A stretch of 35,869 nt of DNA from JAWOGN01 sp046496815 (GCA_046496815.1 JAWOGN010000010.1:1-35869), one strand, 5' to 3'. Positions 16,861 through 25,298 are shown, counted from the stretch's first letter. Program-made: numbers and translations. The notes: a model not told the origin generated them from the sequence alone.

Positions 16861-18972
16861 TTAGGCTGCTTCTGAAGTGGGGAGGTGCACCACCGGAGCG
16901 AGCTTTTTCAGTTCACCCAACGGAATGTGACACAGTATCCGGTGGCCTTGTTCAGTGACACGCCAGGGGGGAATTTCCCTTTCACAGATCTTACCGCCGT
17001 CGGGCAGCATGTCGTGTCGGCGAGGACACCGGGTGTGAAAACGGCAACCGGAAGGTGGATTGAGGGCACTCGGCACGTTGCCGCCCAACCGAATTGATTT
17101 CTGTTCCGCATCCGGATCCGGGATGGGGACTGCAGAAAGTAACGCCTCCGTGTATGGGTGATAGGGCGGGGAGTAAATGGCTTCGGCCGGACCGATTTCC
17201 ACAACCTGTCCCAGGTACATGACGGCAATATCATCAGAAAAATAGCGGACCACGCTCAAATCGTGGGCGATGAAGATCATGGAGGAGCCGTAAATCTCCT
17301 GAATCTCCAGAAGCAAATTGATGACTGCGGCCTGTACGGAAACATCCAGGGCGGAGACAGGCTCGTCGCAGATGATGAGATCGGGTCGGCTTGCCAAAGC
17401 CCTGGCGATACCGACCCGTTGTTTTTCGCCGCCGCTGAGCTGACGCGGCAGTCGATCATAATAGTGAGCGCCCAGGCGAACCGCTTTGAGGATACGGATG
17501 ACCTCCCCTTTTACCTGATCCTTGGGTACGGTCTTGAACCGTTTGATGGGTCGGGAAATCTGCTTGCCGATTGAGTAGGAAGGGTTGAGGGTTGAATCCG
17601 GATTCTGGAATACCATTTGCATCTCTTTGATCAAATTGGTTTCCCGTTCGGACACGGTGTCGGTCACGTCAACCCCCAGGAACTCAACTTCGCCCCCTGT
17701 TATAGGTTCCAGGCCGATGATGCCCTTCACAAGCGTTGACTTGCCGCAGCCTGATTCGCCGACAACGCCAAGGGTTCTGCCCTTTGAAACCCTCACGCTC
17801 ACATCGTCAACGGCCTTGACGTATTTCTTCTCCCCCAGGCCAAAAAGACTGACCACGGAACTGGATTGCTGGGGATAATACACTTTCAGGTTATCAAAGC
17901 TGAGGAGGTCTTCATCCTTTCTTTCGGCATGATCGGCATCAGGTTCCTTCGCAACAATCGGTTTTTTCTTCCGGGTTCGCTTTCGCTCATCGATTTCCAG
18001 GGCATAGATGCATCGCGCCACGTGCCCCGGCTCCACTTCCACAAATCCCGGCAGTGCCTCACGGCACGTGTCGGTCGCGTAATCACAACGCGGGGAAAAA
18101 ATACAGGCATCTTTGGGTCTTTCAGCAGGTGGCGGCACGCGACCGCGGATGGGTTCAAGCACGCACCCGGATTTGGTTTCCCCAAGACGCGGCACGGAAG
18201 CCAGAAGTCCCATGGTATAGGGGTGGGATGGATTGCGAAAAATGTCTCCGACCGGCCCCTTCTCGACCATCTGCCCCGCATACATAACACAGAGCTGATC
18301 GCTGACACGGGCCACCACGCCGAGATTGTGTGTGATAAAAATATTGGCGGCCTGAAAGTCCTTTTTCAATTCCTCGATCAAATCCAAAACTGCGGCCTCG
18401 ACCGTAACATCCAAGGCGGTCGTGGGCTCATCCATGATGAGCAGAGCCGGGTTATTGAGCATGGCCATTGCAATGACCACCCGCTGCTGCTGGCCGCCCG
18501 AAATCTGGTGGGAATAACGGAACATCACGTCTTCGGGGTCGGGCATGTTCACTCGCTTGAGCATCTCAAGAGATCGCTCCCAAGCCTCATCTTCTCTGAT
18601 TTTCCGGTGAAACGTAAGCACCTCGCTGAGCTGCTCACCCAGTCGCACGGAGGGATTCAGCGCCTGCATGGGATCCTGAAAAACCATGGCGATACGGTCG
18701 CCTCTGAGCTTCTTGAGCGCTGCCTGTGACCGCCCAACCAGTTCTTCTCCCTGGAAACGAACGCTTCCCCCCACGATTTTACCATTCGGCCCGAGGAAGT
18801 TCACAATGCCGTAGGCGATTGTGCTTTTTCCGCATCCGGACTCTCCGACCAGTCCGACAGTCTCTCCGGCTTCGACACGAAAGGATACATCCCGCACCGC
18901 CTCCACATCCCCTTTGCGCGTCTCGTAGGCAATGCCCAAATGCTCGACTTCAAGAACTGCTCCTGCTTCCAT
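16861..18972 (-). CDS. Fused double ABC ATPase (DppD-DppF fusion) of the second importer
   Basis: A 703-aa protein from the ATG at 18972, chosen because AGAGGAG lies just upstream and MEAGAVLEVEHLGIAY is a family-like start; a GTG at 19020 would add 16 residues. Two complete ABC modules: Walker A GESGCGKS at 43-50 and 405-412, signatures SGGQQQR near 158 and SGGEKQR in the second half, Walker B IMDEPTTALD and ICDEPVSALD. Each half carries the cysteine-rich oligopeptide C-terminal region (CIFSPRC, CRFHTRC). They are joined by a charged, lysine-rich linker at about 324-354. It replaces the two separate ATPases of the first importer. Confidence 0.93.
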   Translation of the reverse strand: MEAGAVLEVEHLGIAYETRKGDVEAVRDVSFRVEAGETVGLVGESGCGKSTIAYGIVNFLGPNGKIVGGSVRFQGEELVGRSQAALKKLRGDRIAMVFQDPMQALNPSVRLGEQLSEVLTFHRKIREDEAWERSLEMLKRVNMPDPEDVMFRYSHQISGGQQQRVVIAMAMLNNPALLIMDEPTTALDVTVEAAVLDLIEELKKDFQAANIFITHNLGVVARVSDQLCVMYAGQMVEKGPVGDIFRNPSHPYTMGLLASVPRLGETKSGCVLEPIRGRVPPPAERPKDACIFSPRCDYATDTCREALPGFVEVEPGHVARCIYALEIDERKRTRKKKPIVAKEPDADHAERKDEDLLSFDNLKVYYPQQSSSVVSLFGLGEKKYVKAVDDVSVRVSKGRTLGVVGESGCGKSTLVKGIIGLEPITGGEVEFLGVDVTDTVSERETNLIKEMQMVFQNPDSTLNPSYSIGKQISRPIKRFKTVPKDQVKGEVIRILKAVRLGAHYYDRLPRQLSGGEKQRVGIARALASRPDLIICDEPVSALDVSVQAAVINLLLEIQEIYGSSMIFIAHDLSVVRYFSDDIAVMYLGQVVEIGPAEAIYSPPYHPYTEALLSAVPIPDPDAEQKSIRLGGNVPSALNPPSGCRFHTRCPRRHDMLPDGGKICEREIPPWRVTEQGHRILCHIPLGELKKLAPVVHLPTSEAA

Positions 18973-19085
18973 AAACTCCTCTTTGCTCATTTCGGCGCTT
19001 GCTGAAACTCTATGGGTCACATGTCCATTCGATGCCTTACTTCCTCAAATCACTGATGAGGGCCCCCGGTGACGGATAAATCGCG

Positions 19086-20018
19086 TCATTGATATCGCAT
19101 AGACTCCTCCCGCAAGCCGTCGGCCAGAAGGTTTAACCCCACGACCAGCGAAGCGATGGCAAGAGAGGGCCACAGCGCAGCCCAAGGGCTTCCTTGAAGA
19201 ATAAATTCTCGGCCCTTCGCCACCATGCTGCCCCAATCCGGTGACGGCGGGGGCAGTCCCAACCCCAAAAACCCCAGCGTACCCATGGCAAAAATGGCAT
19301 ATCCGACGCGCAGCATGGCATCCACAATGATTGGGCCACGCGCGTTCGGAAGAATTTCCACAAACATAATGTACCAGGGATTCTCCCCCCGGGTCTCAGC
19401 AGCACGAATGTACTCACGCGTGCGAATATCAAGGGCAAGGCTTCGGACCAACCGCGCGATCCCCGGTGTGCCGACAATCGTGATGGCAATGACGACGTTT
19501 ACGGCCGAAGCGCCGAGGGCGGTCATGATAATCAGGAATAACAAAATAATCGGTATGGCCATCATTGCGTCCAGCAACCGCATGACGATCTCGTCGATCC
19601 ACCCGCCATAGTACCCGCTCAGAAGGCCCAACGTGGTGCCCACCAGCAAGGCGACAAAAACGCCCCAGAGAGCGGTGCCTCCCGGTATCCAAAATCTCTC
19701 GGACATGGGTAGGATGACCAAAACCACCCGTGCGCCGTAAATCAGACGAGACCACAGATCTCTTCCCAGTTCATCCGTGCCCAGTATGTGCGCCGCGGAG
19801 GGTCCCTGGTTGGGGGCCTTCCAATCCTGTTCCAGAGGGGTATAGCGTGTCAAAAAGGGCGCAAACACGGCAACAAAGACCCAGAACAAAACAATGGCCA
19901 AACCAATTACGGCAATCCTGGATGACAAAAGGACAGAAAAACCCTCCCAGATTCGTCTGAAAACAGAGGTCCGAACGACGACATCCGTGTCCAACGTTGC
20001 TTCTTCAGTAACTGCCAT
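19086..20018 (-). CDS. ABC transporter permease, DppC/OppC type (second importer)
   Basis: A 310-aa membrane protein with GGGGGAGCAGG before the ATG. The N-terminal cytosolic leader precedes the first membrane segment (about residues 32-55), then LGTDELGRDLWSRLIYG near 78-94, the usual OppC signature. The EAA loop YIRAAETRGEN is near 208-218, and the C-terminus is NLLADGLREESM. The loop between the second and third segments (MSERFWIPGGTALWGV, about 104-119) is slightly longer than usual. It works with the extended DppB-type permease 212 bp upstream in the transcript. Confidence 0.93.
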   Translation of the reverse strand: MAVTEEATLDTDVVVRTSVFRRIWEGFSVLLSSRIAVIGLAIVLFWVFVAVFAPFLTRYTPLEQDWKAPNQGPSAAHILGTDELGRDLWSRLIYGARVVLVILPMSERFWIPGGTALWGVFVALLVGTTLGLLSGYYGGWIDEIVMRLLDAMMAIPIILLFLIIMTALGASAVNVVIAITIVGTPGIARLVRSLALDIRTREYIRAAETRGENPWYIMFVEILPNARGPIIVDAMLRVGYAIFAMGTLGFLGLGLPPPSPDWGSMVAKGREFILQGSPWAALWPSLAIASLVVGLNLLADGLREESMRYQ

Positions 20019-20230
20019 ACCTGCTCCCCCGGGAAGTATTTAGAGTCTGGGATTGTGAGTGATCCGCAACATGCGAAAGGATTTTAAATTTGCCTTTTCG
20101 TGACCCCTGAACAATCATCTCTGTCCAAGATCCCCGCTCAAGCCAACCGAAAACGGAGCACGCCCCAGAAGAATCCATGATCGCCGATCACTGCACAGGA
20201 ATTGAGTTGTGCCCGAGGCTTGCATCGGGA

Positions 20231-21529
20231 TTAGGTATATCGGATCCTCGGATTCAGGAACGTATAAAGGATGTCTGCAAACAGCTGGGTGCCCACCGCC
20301 ACCATCACGAGAATCATGGCGCCGGCTTCCAGCGCATTGATGTCCTTGTAAAGGGCGGAGTCCAGCAAATACTTGCCCAGGCCCGGATACCCGAAAACAA
20401 CCTCCACGATCACGACGCCGCCCATCAGCCAGTTGACATGCAACATAATCACGGTAATGGGCGCCATCAGGGCATTTCGGACGGCATGCTTACTGACGAT
20501 ACGCCAATAAGGCAAGCCCTTCAGATGGGCCGTTCGGATATAGGGGGAACGCATCACCTCTACCATGCTGGCCCGTGTGATGCGTAGCACATAACCCAAC
20601 TCAATGAGGGTCAACGTTAACACCGGCAAGATCAGCATGTCCGGCCGACTCCACGGGGCCTCTTCTCCAAATACGGTCGCGCCCGGCACCAAGCCCCACC
20701 AAACGGCTACAATCAAAATCAGAAAAATACCGGTGGCAAACTCCGGGATGACGGAAAACATCATGCCACCCACCGACAACACCCTATCCCGAAGGCTCCC
20801 CTCTTTGAGCCCGGCCAACAAACCCAAAACCAGCGCCAGCGGCATCACAATCACAAACGCAATACCGGCAAGCACCAGGGTGTTCCGTAAACGCACATAG
20901 AGGCTGTTTCCCACCGGTCGACCCGTCCGGAGCGAAATACCCGGATCCCCCCGAATGAACCCCTTTTTCAGTGGGATATACTCGACGGGGCCGCCCGAAG
21001 TCTCCTTCCAGCCCGAGCCCATGATAAACGTCCACACCCTACGGTCGGTGCCCTTCTCCCATTTCACCGCGTGGTTGTCATTGTCCAACCCCCAGAAAAT
21101 GGAAACGCCCTGTTCATCGGTCGTCCAGCGGTCATTGTCTTTTTCCGTCGTCTTTGTGCCGTCTTCCTGCCGAACTTCAGCGATGAGGTCGTCGCCGGAC
21201 AGCTTCCAGCGCACCAGCCGGCCGTCCTCCCGAACCGCCCACCATTCCACAAAGCCTTGTTCGGTCAAAATTTGTTTGAGGGGCCTGTCGATCTTGCCCG
21301 AAGCCTGCCAGTCCGAGCCCACAAGCCAGTACAGGTAACGAACCCAGACCGGTTTGTCCAGGCCGAGCTGAGCCAGAAAAGAGGCTTCCTGCTCCGGTGT
21401 CACAAAGGCGCCGAGGATATTGCGAGCCACGTTCCCCGGAGATGCCTCCGTAATCACAAAAACGGCCATCGAGACCAGTATCATGGTCAATAAAAGTAGA
21501 AATACACGCCGAACAATAAATTTTCCCAT
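20231..21529 (-). CDS. ABC transporter permease, DppB type, with ~120-residue insertion
   Basis: A 432-aa permease from the ATG at 21529, chosen because MGKFIVRRVFLLLLTMI is the canonical DppB start; the 18 residues that a longer frame would add are not family-like. The usual length is near 310-330. The excess lies between residues about 72 and 194 (bases 20948-21316), in the periplasmic loop after membrane segment 1, directly before the family motif GDPGISLRTGRPV. The insert is rich in Trp, Gly and Asp (WWAVREDGRLVRWKLSGDD; DNDRWTTDEQGVSIFWGLDN), reads like repeated beta-hairpins and has no membrane segment. It could contact the binding protein or its ligand (inference). The EAA loop and FLNPRIRYT tail are normal. 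Confidence 0.92.
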   Translation of the reverse strand: MGKFIVRRVFLLLLTMILVSMAVFVITEASPGNVARNILGAFVTPEQEASFLAQLGLDKPVWVRYLYWLVGSDWQASGKIDRPLKQILTEQGFVEWWAVREDGRLVRWKLSGDDLIAEVRQEDGTKTTEKDNDRWTTDEQGVSIFWGLDNDNHAVKWEKGTDRRVWTFIMGSGWKETSGGPVEYIPLKKGFIRGDPGISLRTGRPVGNSLYVRLRNTLVLAGIAFVIVMPLALVLGLLAGLKEGSLRDRVLSVGGMMFSVIPEFATGIFLILIVAVWWGLVPGATVFGEEAPWSRPDMLILPVLTLTLIELGYVLRITRASMVEVMRSPYIRTAHLKGLPYWRIVSKHAVRNALMAPITVIMLHVNWLMGGVVIVEVVFGYPGLGKYLLDSALYKDINALEAGAMILVMVAVGTQLFADILYTFLNPRIRYT

Positions 21530-21557
21530 GCGTTTCCCACCTGAGTCAGGAAATCGA

Positions 21558-21579
21558 CGGACCGGAATCCACCGGTCCG
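21558..21579 (-). promoter_or_regulatory. Intercistronic hairpin between binding protein and permease (second importer)
   Basis: A perfect 8-bp inverted repeat CGGACCGG/CCGGTCCG with a 6-base loop, located after the binding-protein stop and before the permease start. As in the first importer (2777-2812), it has no T-run and probably protects or processes the upstream message so the binding protein is made in excess. Confidence 0.65.
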
Positions 21580-21604
21580 CCAAGCGTGTCCCGTAAAGCT
21601 TGCG

Positions 21605-23257
21605 TTAGGCTTCCAGCCAGGCTTCATTGAACAAGAAGATCAAATTCGGATGGGCCTCTATGTTTTTGAGCCGCTTGTTCGCGCACATCCAGGTGTTCAT
21701 CCAGTATGCAATGCCGATGGGTCCTCGGTTCATTTGGATTTCTTCAATTTTGCAGAAGATTTTGCGTCGCTTCTCAACATCCAGGGTCCCGCTGGCCTCG
21801 CCAAGCAGTTGGAGAAATTCCTTGTCCACCCACCGCGTCTCATTCCACGCGACGGGGGCTCCCTGATCGTCGGCCGTGTAACCCAGTTTGAGAATTTGCG
21901 TTCCCAAAGGACGATGTGTCCAGGGAGTGACGCCCAGGTCGACTTCCGTCCATCTCTCCCAGTACTGACTGGTGGGCATGGTCTGGATGTTGATCCGAAT
22001 GCCGGCCGGCGCCGCATCCTGTTTGAGTACCTCGGCATATCGCACCACATCGGTCCACTCGGAGCCAACGGCAATACTCACATCAATGCCGTCGGCATAC
22101 CCGGCCTCGGCCAGGAGCTTCTTGGCCTTGTCCGGCTGGTACGCCGGGACCGGCTTCTTGCAATACTCGGGGTGCTTCGGATAGACATGCACGTCTTGAC
22201 CCTGCAAACCTTCACCCTGGTACGCCAGCGCCAGGATCTTTTCCCGGTTCTGGCAGAGTTTCAGGGCCATGCGGACCCGGTTATCGCTCCAAGGTTTCAT
22301 GTCCACCCGCATGCGGAGCACCCGGGTCGTTCCTGTCGCAACAGGAAGCACGTTGATATGCTTATCATTCTGAACCGCCTTCATAATCTGGGGGCCTGGA
22401 TTGTCGGAGGCGTCCACCAAATCGATCTCTGCGGATTTAAGGGCCGCAATCTGCGGGGATAGCTCGCCGCCCATATCGATAAAGCGAATCTCATCGATGT
22501 AGGGGAGCGGCTTACCGTCAAATCCTTTCTGCCAGTAGTCCTTGCGGCGTTTGACCACACAGATCTCACCTTCCTCATAGGTTTCCAGTGTAAAAGGGCC
22601 GGTGCCGTGAGGGGCTTTCTTCATATCGCCCTCGAAGGTGCGGTGGTTTAGAACCTGGGCCGTGTATTGAAAAAAGTCCTCGGGAAGCGAAATCTCAGGC
22701 CGTTTGAGATGGAGTTTGAACTGGTGGTCGTTGACCTTCTCGATGCCTGTGGGATCCAGGTAGGCGCCCACAAGACCAAGGAGGGAGGATTTCACATCCT
22801 GATTCAACCACTGTTGCATGGTGAAGATACAGTCATCGGCCGTAAAGGGGTCGCCGTTGTTGAACTTGACCCCTTTGCGCACGTTCCATGTCCATGTCTT
22901 CAGATCTTCGCTGGCAGACCAACTCTCGCACAGATAGGGATGGGTGACATTGTCCGGGCCGGTCAGCGTCATGTACTCGAACACCATCCGCATAGAATTA
23001 GAAGGCATCAGCCATGAGTACCGAGCAGGATGGTCGATTTTTTGGACCTGCTGGGAAACTTTAAGAATGCCGCCACGCTGAATGTTTGCGGCGAAAACTT
23101 TTCTTGGCCAGGTGACGCCTATCATTTGGCCGGCTGCCGCCGCCGACATGCCGAGCAATGTGGCGTACCTCAAAAACTCACGCCGGCTCAGTTTACCCTT
23201 ATCCAAGTCCTCCTTAAGTTCGTGAACAGCCGGGTGCACTTTTTCGTCTTTCTTCAT
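21605..23257 (-). CDS. ABC transporter substrate-binding protein, family 5, Tat-exported
   Basis: A 550-aa protein with AGGAGG before its ATG. A twin-arginine motif SRREFLR (residues 24-30) after a charged leader, a hydrophobic segment (about 31-49) and an AxA-like cleavage region near KVFAAN (53-58) indicate export in folded form by the Tat system. The body has the family-5 fold: VRKGVKFNNGDPFTADD near 119-135 and HGTGPFTLETYEEGE near 217-231. It heads the second importer operon and has a structured leader with a terminator upstream (23290-23322). Tat export contrasts with the Sec-type signal of the first binding protein. Ligand unknown. Confidence 0.93.
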   Translation of the reverse strand: MKKDEKVHPAVHELKEDLDKGKLSRREFLRYATLLGMSAAAAGQMIGVTWPRKVFAANIQRGGILKVSQQVQKIDHPARYSWLMPSNSMRMVFEYMTLTGPDNVTHPYLCESWSASEDLKTWTWNVRKGVKFNNGDPFTADDCIFTMQQWLNQDVKSSLLGLVGAYLDPTGIEKVNDHQFKLHLKRPEISLPEDFFQYTAQVLNHRTFEGDMKKAPHGTGPFTLETYEEGEICVVKRRKDYWQKGFDGKPLPYIDEIRFIDMGGELSPQIAALKSAEIDLVDASDNPGPQIMKAVQNDKHINVLPVATGTTRVLRMRVDMKPWSDNRVRMALKLCQNREKILALAYQGEGLQGQDVHVYPKHPEYCKKPVPAYQPDKAKKLLAEAGYADGIDVSIAVGSEWTDVVRYAEVLKQDAAPAGIRINIQTMPTSQYWERWTEVDLGVTPWTHRPLGTQILKLGYTADDQGAPVAWNETRWVDKEFLQLLGEASGTLDVEKRRKIFCKIEEIQMNRGPIGIAYWMNTWMCANKRLKNIEAHPNLIFLFNEAWLEA

Positions 23258-23503
23258 TTCGGGTTCCTCCTTTCAGTTCTCCGGTTATCAAAAAAATGCC
23301 TCCGCTACCCTAGCTGGAGGCACGAGCCCAATTCATTATCATTTAAGCAAAATGAAAATGAACACACATCACCGATCAAAATTTCGGTTTGAAAATATTG
23401 AGGTTTTGTTTTTCTTTTACAGATAACGTATGCTGCCTTCTTAATGACTTCCGGTTTAAAGGTGATGTTTCCAAGCTTGCCTGTCCTGCTCAGCATTTAC
23501 TAA
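23258..23503 (-). ncRNA. Candidate regulatory 5' leader (riboswitch- or attenuator-like)
   Basis: About 245 nt between the predicted transcript start (near 23503) and the binding-protein ATG, ending in the intrinsic terminator. I could not match it to a known riboswitch class by eye. A 63-codon frame (23496 to 23305) lies wholly inside it. That frame would begin about 7 nt from the transcript start without a ribosome binding site, and its TAG stop (23305-23307) lies in the terminator stem, so it is either a leader-peptide attenuator or non-coding. Confidence 0.5.
23290..23322 (-). terminator. Intrinsic terminator in the leader of the second importer (attenuator)
   Basis: Read on the minus strand: a 7-bp outer stem TGCCTCC/GGAGGCA, a 4-bp inner stem GCTA/TAGC after a one-base bulge, a GGG loop, then seven consecutive T (23296-23290). 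This is a textbook rho-independent terminator. It sits only ~20 bp before the ribosome binding site of the binding-protein gene and ~180 nt downstream of a strong promoter facing that gene. Two upstream AGGCA sites (complementary to TGCCT; + strand 23434-23438 and 23478-23482) could compete with the stem. Confidence 0.75.
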
Positions 23504-23509
23504 CTTTTT

Positions 23510-23538
23510 ATTAAAACTGATTGAGAATCATCTGTCAA
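23510..23538 (-). promoter_or_regulatory. Strong sigma-70-type promoter for the second importer operon
   Basis: On the minus strand TTGACA (23538-23533), a 17-bp spacer and TTTAAT (23515-23510; 5 of 6 matches to TATAAT). Both hexamers and the spacing are near consensus, the best promoter seen in the window. Confidence 0.75.
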
Positions 23539-23592
23539 GGCCCTTCCGCATATTCTATGACGCCTGCACGCAAACCGACAAAATCCCTTTTT

Positions 23593-23620
23593 AAAATCCC
23601 TTTTCGTAAAGGAGGATTTT
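23593..23620. repeat. Hairpin between the divergent promoters (AAAATCC...GGATTTT)
   Basis: A 7-bp outer stem AAAATCC/GGATTTT and an inner CTTT/AAAG stem around a TCGT loop, preceded by a near-duplicate AAATCCCTTTT. The form resembles the common small AAATCCCCCTTT-type palindromic repeats of environmental genomes. It separates the leftward importer promoter from the rightward methyltransferase promoter and could insulate them. Confidence 0.5.
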
Positions 23621-23660
23621 GCGAGATTCGGTTAAAGTACACTATATGAGTGAAATTCAC
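23619..23660 (+). promoter_or_regulatory. Candidate promoter with operator-like palindrome for MttB copy 2
   Basis: TTGCGA (23619-23624), an 18-bp spacer and TATATG (23643-23648), directly followed by the perfect 11-bp palindrome GTGAAATTCAC (23650-23660), a typical place for a repressor site. The leader to the ATG would be about 180 nt. The promoter match is moderate. Confidence 0.4.
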
Positions 23661-23834
23661 CTGCCCGAGTTCTTTGGTTGACACGCAAAGATTCGTGTGG
23701 CAGCTTTCCCGATAAAACGAGGATGGGGATTGGGTCTCCGAAAAACCCCGGGAAACTGCAGATTGCTCATCGCAAACCCATACCGCATTATGACACTGCC
23801 CGATGCCGCTTAAATCCCGCAGAGAGGTGCTGAC

Positions 23835-25298
23835 ATGATAAACTCAGGCGCGATGGAGAAAAGATCCGTATATTTGAAGATTCTGAGCGACGACCAGATA
23901 TGGGAAATCAGGCGGGCAGCGTTCGACGTGATGCAAAACGTCGGGTTCAAGGTCCTTCATCCAGGGGCTCGAAAGATGCTCAAGCAGGCCGGCGCCATCG
24001 TAACGGATGCATTGGTCAAGGTTCCCGAATTCATCGTCGAGGAATGCGTCCGCACTGCACCAAAAGGATGGACGATTTTTGACAGAGATGGCAATCGCGC
24101 CCTGGAGGTGGAAGGCCGCAAAAGCTATTACGGCACCTCCACGGCGAGCCCGAACACCAAAGACGCGCTGACCGGCGAAATCCATCCCACGCGCGTGGCG
24201 GATATCGCTGTGGGCGCAAAGGTGGCGGACGCGCTTGAAAATATCGACTGGGTCATGCCCATGGGCTCATCTCAGGACGTTCCGCCCCTGGCCGCAGATG
24301 TCCATGAGTTTGAGGCGCTGGTAACCCATACCGGAAAGCCGATTGTGTTTATCGGGTATTCCCCTCACGGAACCGAGCGGGTCTTCGAGATGGCCGCCGA
24401 GGTCGCGGGGGGACTCGATAATCTGCGTGACCGGCCCTTTGTTTTGCTCTACCCGGAACCCATCTCACCGCTGGTCCAACCTGAAGATGTGGTTGAGCGC
24501 CTTTTCATTGCCGCTGATCTTTTTATGCCGCAAGTCCCGGGACCGGCCGTATCGTTGGGCGCAACCGGTCCGATTACGCTGGCCGGGACCGTGACCCAAA
24601 TCACCGCAGAAGCCCTCATGTGCCTCGTGCTGTGCCAGCTGCGAAAACCGGGGTGCCCCTGCTGCCTCAGCGGCAACGTTCAGGTCTTGGACATGGCCAC
24701 CGGATTGTTCGGAGTCGGGTATCCTGAAATGAGCTTGGGAATTTCCGCTCAAGCGGAGGTGGCCCGGTCTTTTGGACTGCCTACTTGGGGGTATGCGGGC
24801 TGCACCGACGCCAAGGTCCTAGACGCCCAGGCCGGCATGGAGAGCGCGCTTTCAATCCTTGCTCAAGGGCTGGCCGGGCTGAATTTGATCCATGACGTCG
24901 GTTACATGGATATGGCCATGGTCTGCTCCACAGCTCAACTCGTCCTGGGCAACGAGGCGATCGGTTGGACCAAACGCTTCATCAGCGGCATCGAGGTCAA
25001 CAGAGAAACCATTGCCCGAGAAATTATTGAAGCCGTGGGACCCGGAGGACACTTCCTTCAACAACCCCACACCGTTAGACACCTCAGAAGAGAACTGTGG
25101 CGCTCCGAGCTCTTGACACGTCAGCCCTACGTTACCTGGGAAAAGGAGGGGAGCAAAGATATGGGCCGTCGAATTCAGGAAAAACTCGAAGATATTATTG
25201 AAAATCACGAGGTGCCGCCCCTGCCGGATAAAGTCCTTTCCACATTACAGCGAATAAAACGAAGCAGTGAGAAGGAAGCGGCACAGCGGCGGACGTGA
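23835..25298 (+). CDS. MttB-superfamily methyltransferase, non-pyrrolysine (copy 2)
   Basis: A 487-aa MTTB-family protein with no internal amber codon. Landmarks: LSDDQIWEIRRAAFDVM near residue 18, YYGTSTASPNT near 98, YPEPISPL near 206, GATGPITLAGTV near 242 and VGPGGHFLQQPHTVRHL near 398. The pyrrolysine-equivalent site reads AGCTDAKVLDAQAG, with C323 (codon TGC at 24801). A CxCC run (KPGCPCC, about 271-277) lies on the barrel before it. AGAGAGG precedes the ATG. It is the first gene of the rightward methyltransferase group, divergent from the second importer. Expected role: methyl transfer from a methylated amine to a corrinoid protein; substrate unknown. Confidence 0.92.
   Translation: MINSGAMEKRSVYLKILSDDQIWEIRRAAFDVMQNVGFKVLHPGARKMLKQAGAIVTDALVKVPEFIVEECVRTAPKGWTIFDRDGNRALEVEGRKSYYGTSTASPNTKDALTGEIHPTRVADIAVGAKVADALENIDWVMPMGSSQDVPPLAADVHEFEALVTHTGKPIVFIGYSPHGTERVFEMAAEVAGGLDNLRDRPFVLLYPEPISPLVQPEDVVERLFIAADLFMPQVPGPAVSLGATGPITLAGTVTQITAEALMCLVLCQLRKPGCPCCLSGNVQVLDMATGLFGVGYPEMSLGISAQAEVARSFGLPTWGYAGCTDAKVLDAQAGMESALSILAQGLAGLNLIHDVGYMDMAMVCSTAQLVLGNEAIGWTKRFISGIEVNRETIAREIIEAVGPGGHFLQQPHTVRHLRRELWRSELLTRQPYVTWEKEGSKDMGRRIQEKLEDIIENHEVPPLPDKVLSTLQRIKRSSEKEAAQRRT

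Noticed and set aside
16604..16864. 86-codon + strand frame in the leader of MttB copy 1
   Set aside because: No ribosome binding site, low-complexity composition and overlap with the direct repeats; more likely non-coding.
17866..18729. 287-codon + strand frame opposite the fused ATPase
   Set aside because: It is antisense to a gene with clear ABC motifs, has no ribosome binding site and resembles no known protein.
21650..22462. 270-codon + strand frame opposite the second binding protein
   Set aside because: Shadow of a strongly supported gene with Tat signal and family-5 motifs.
23676..23706. TTGACA at 23678-23683 as promoter for MttB copy 2
   Set aside because: No acceptable -10 at 16-18 bp spacing.
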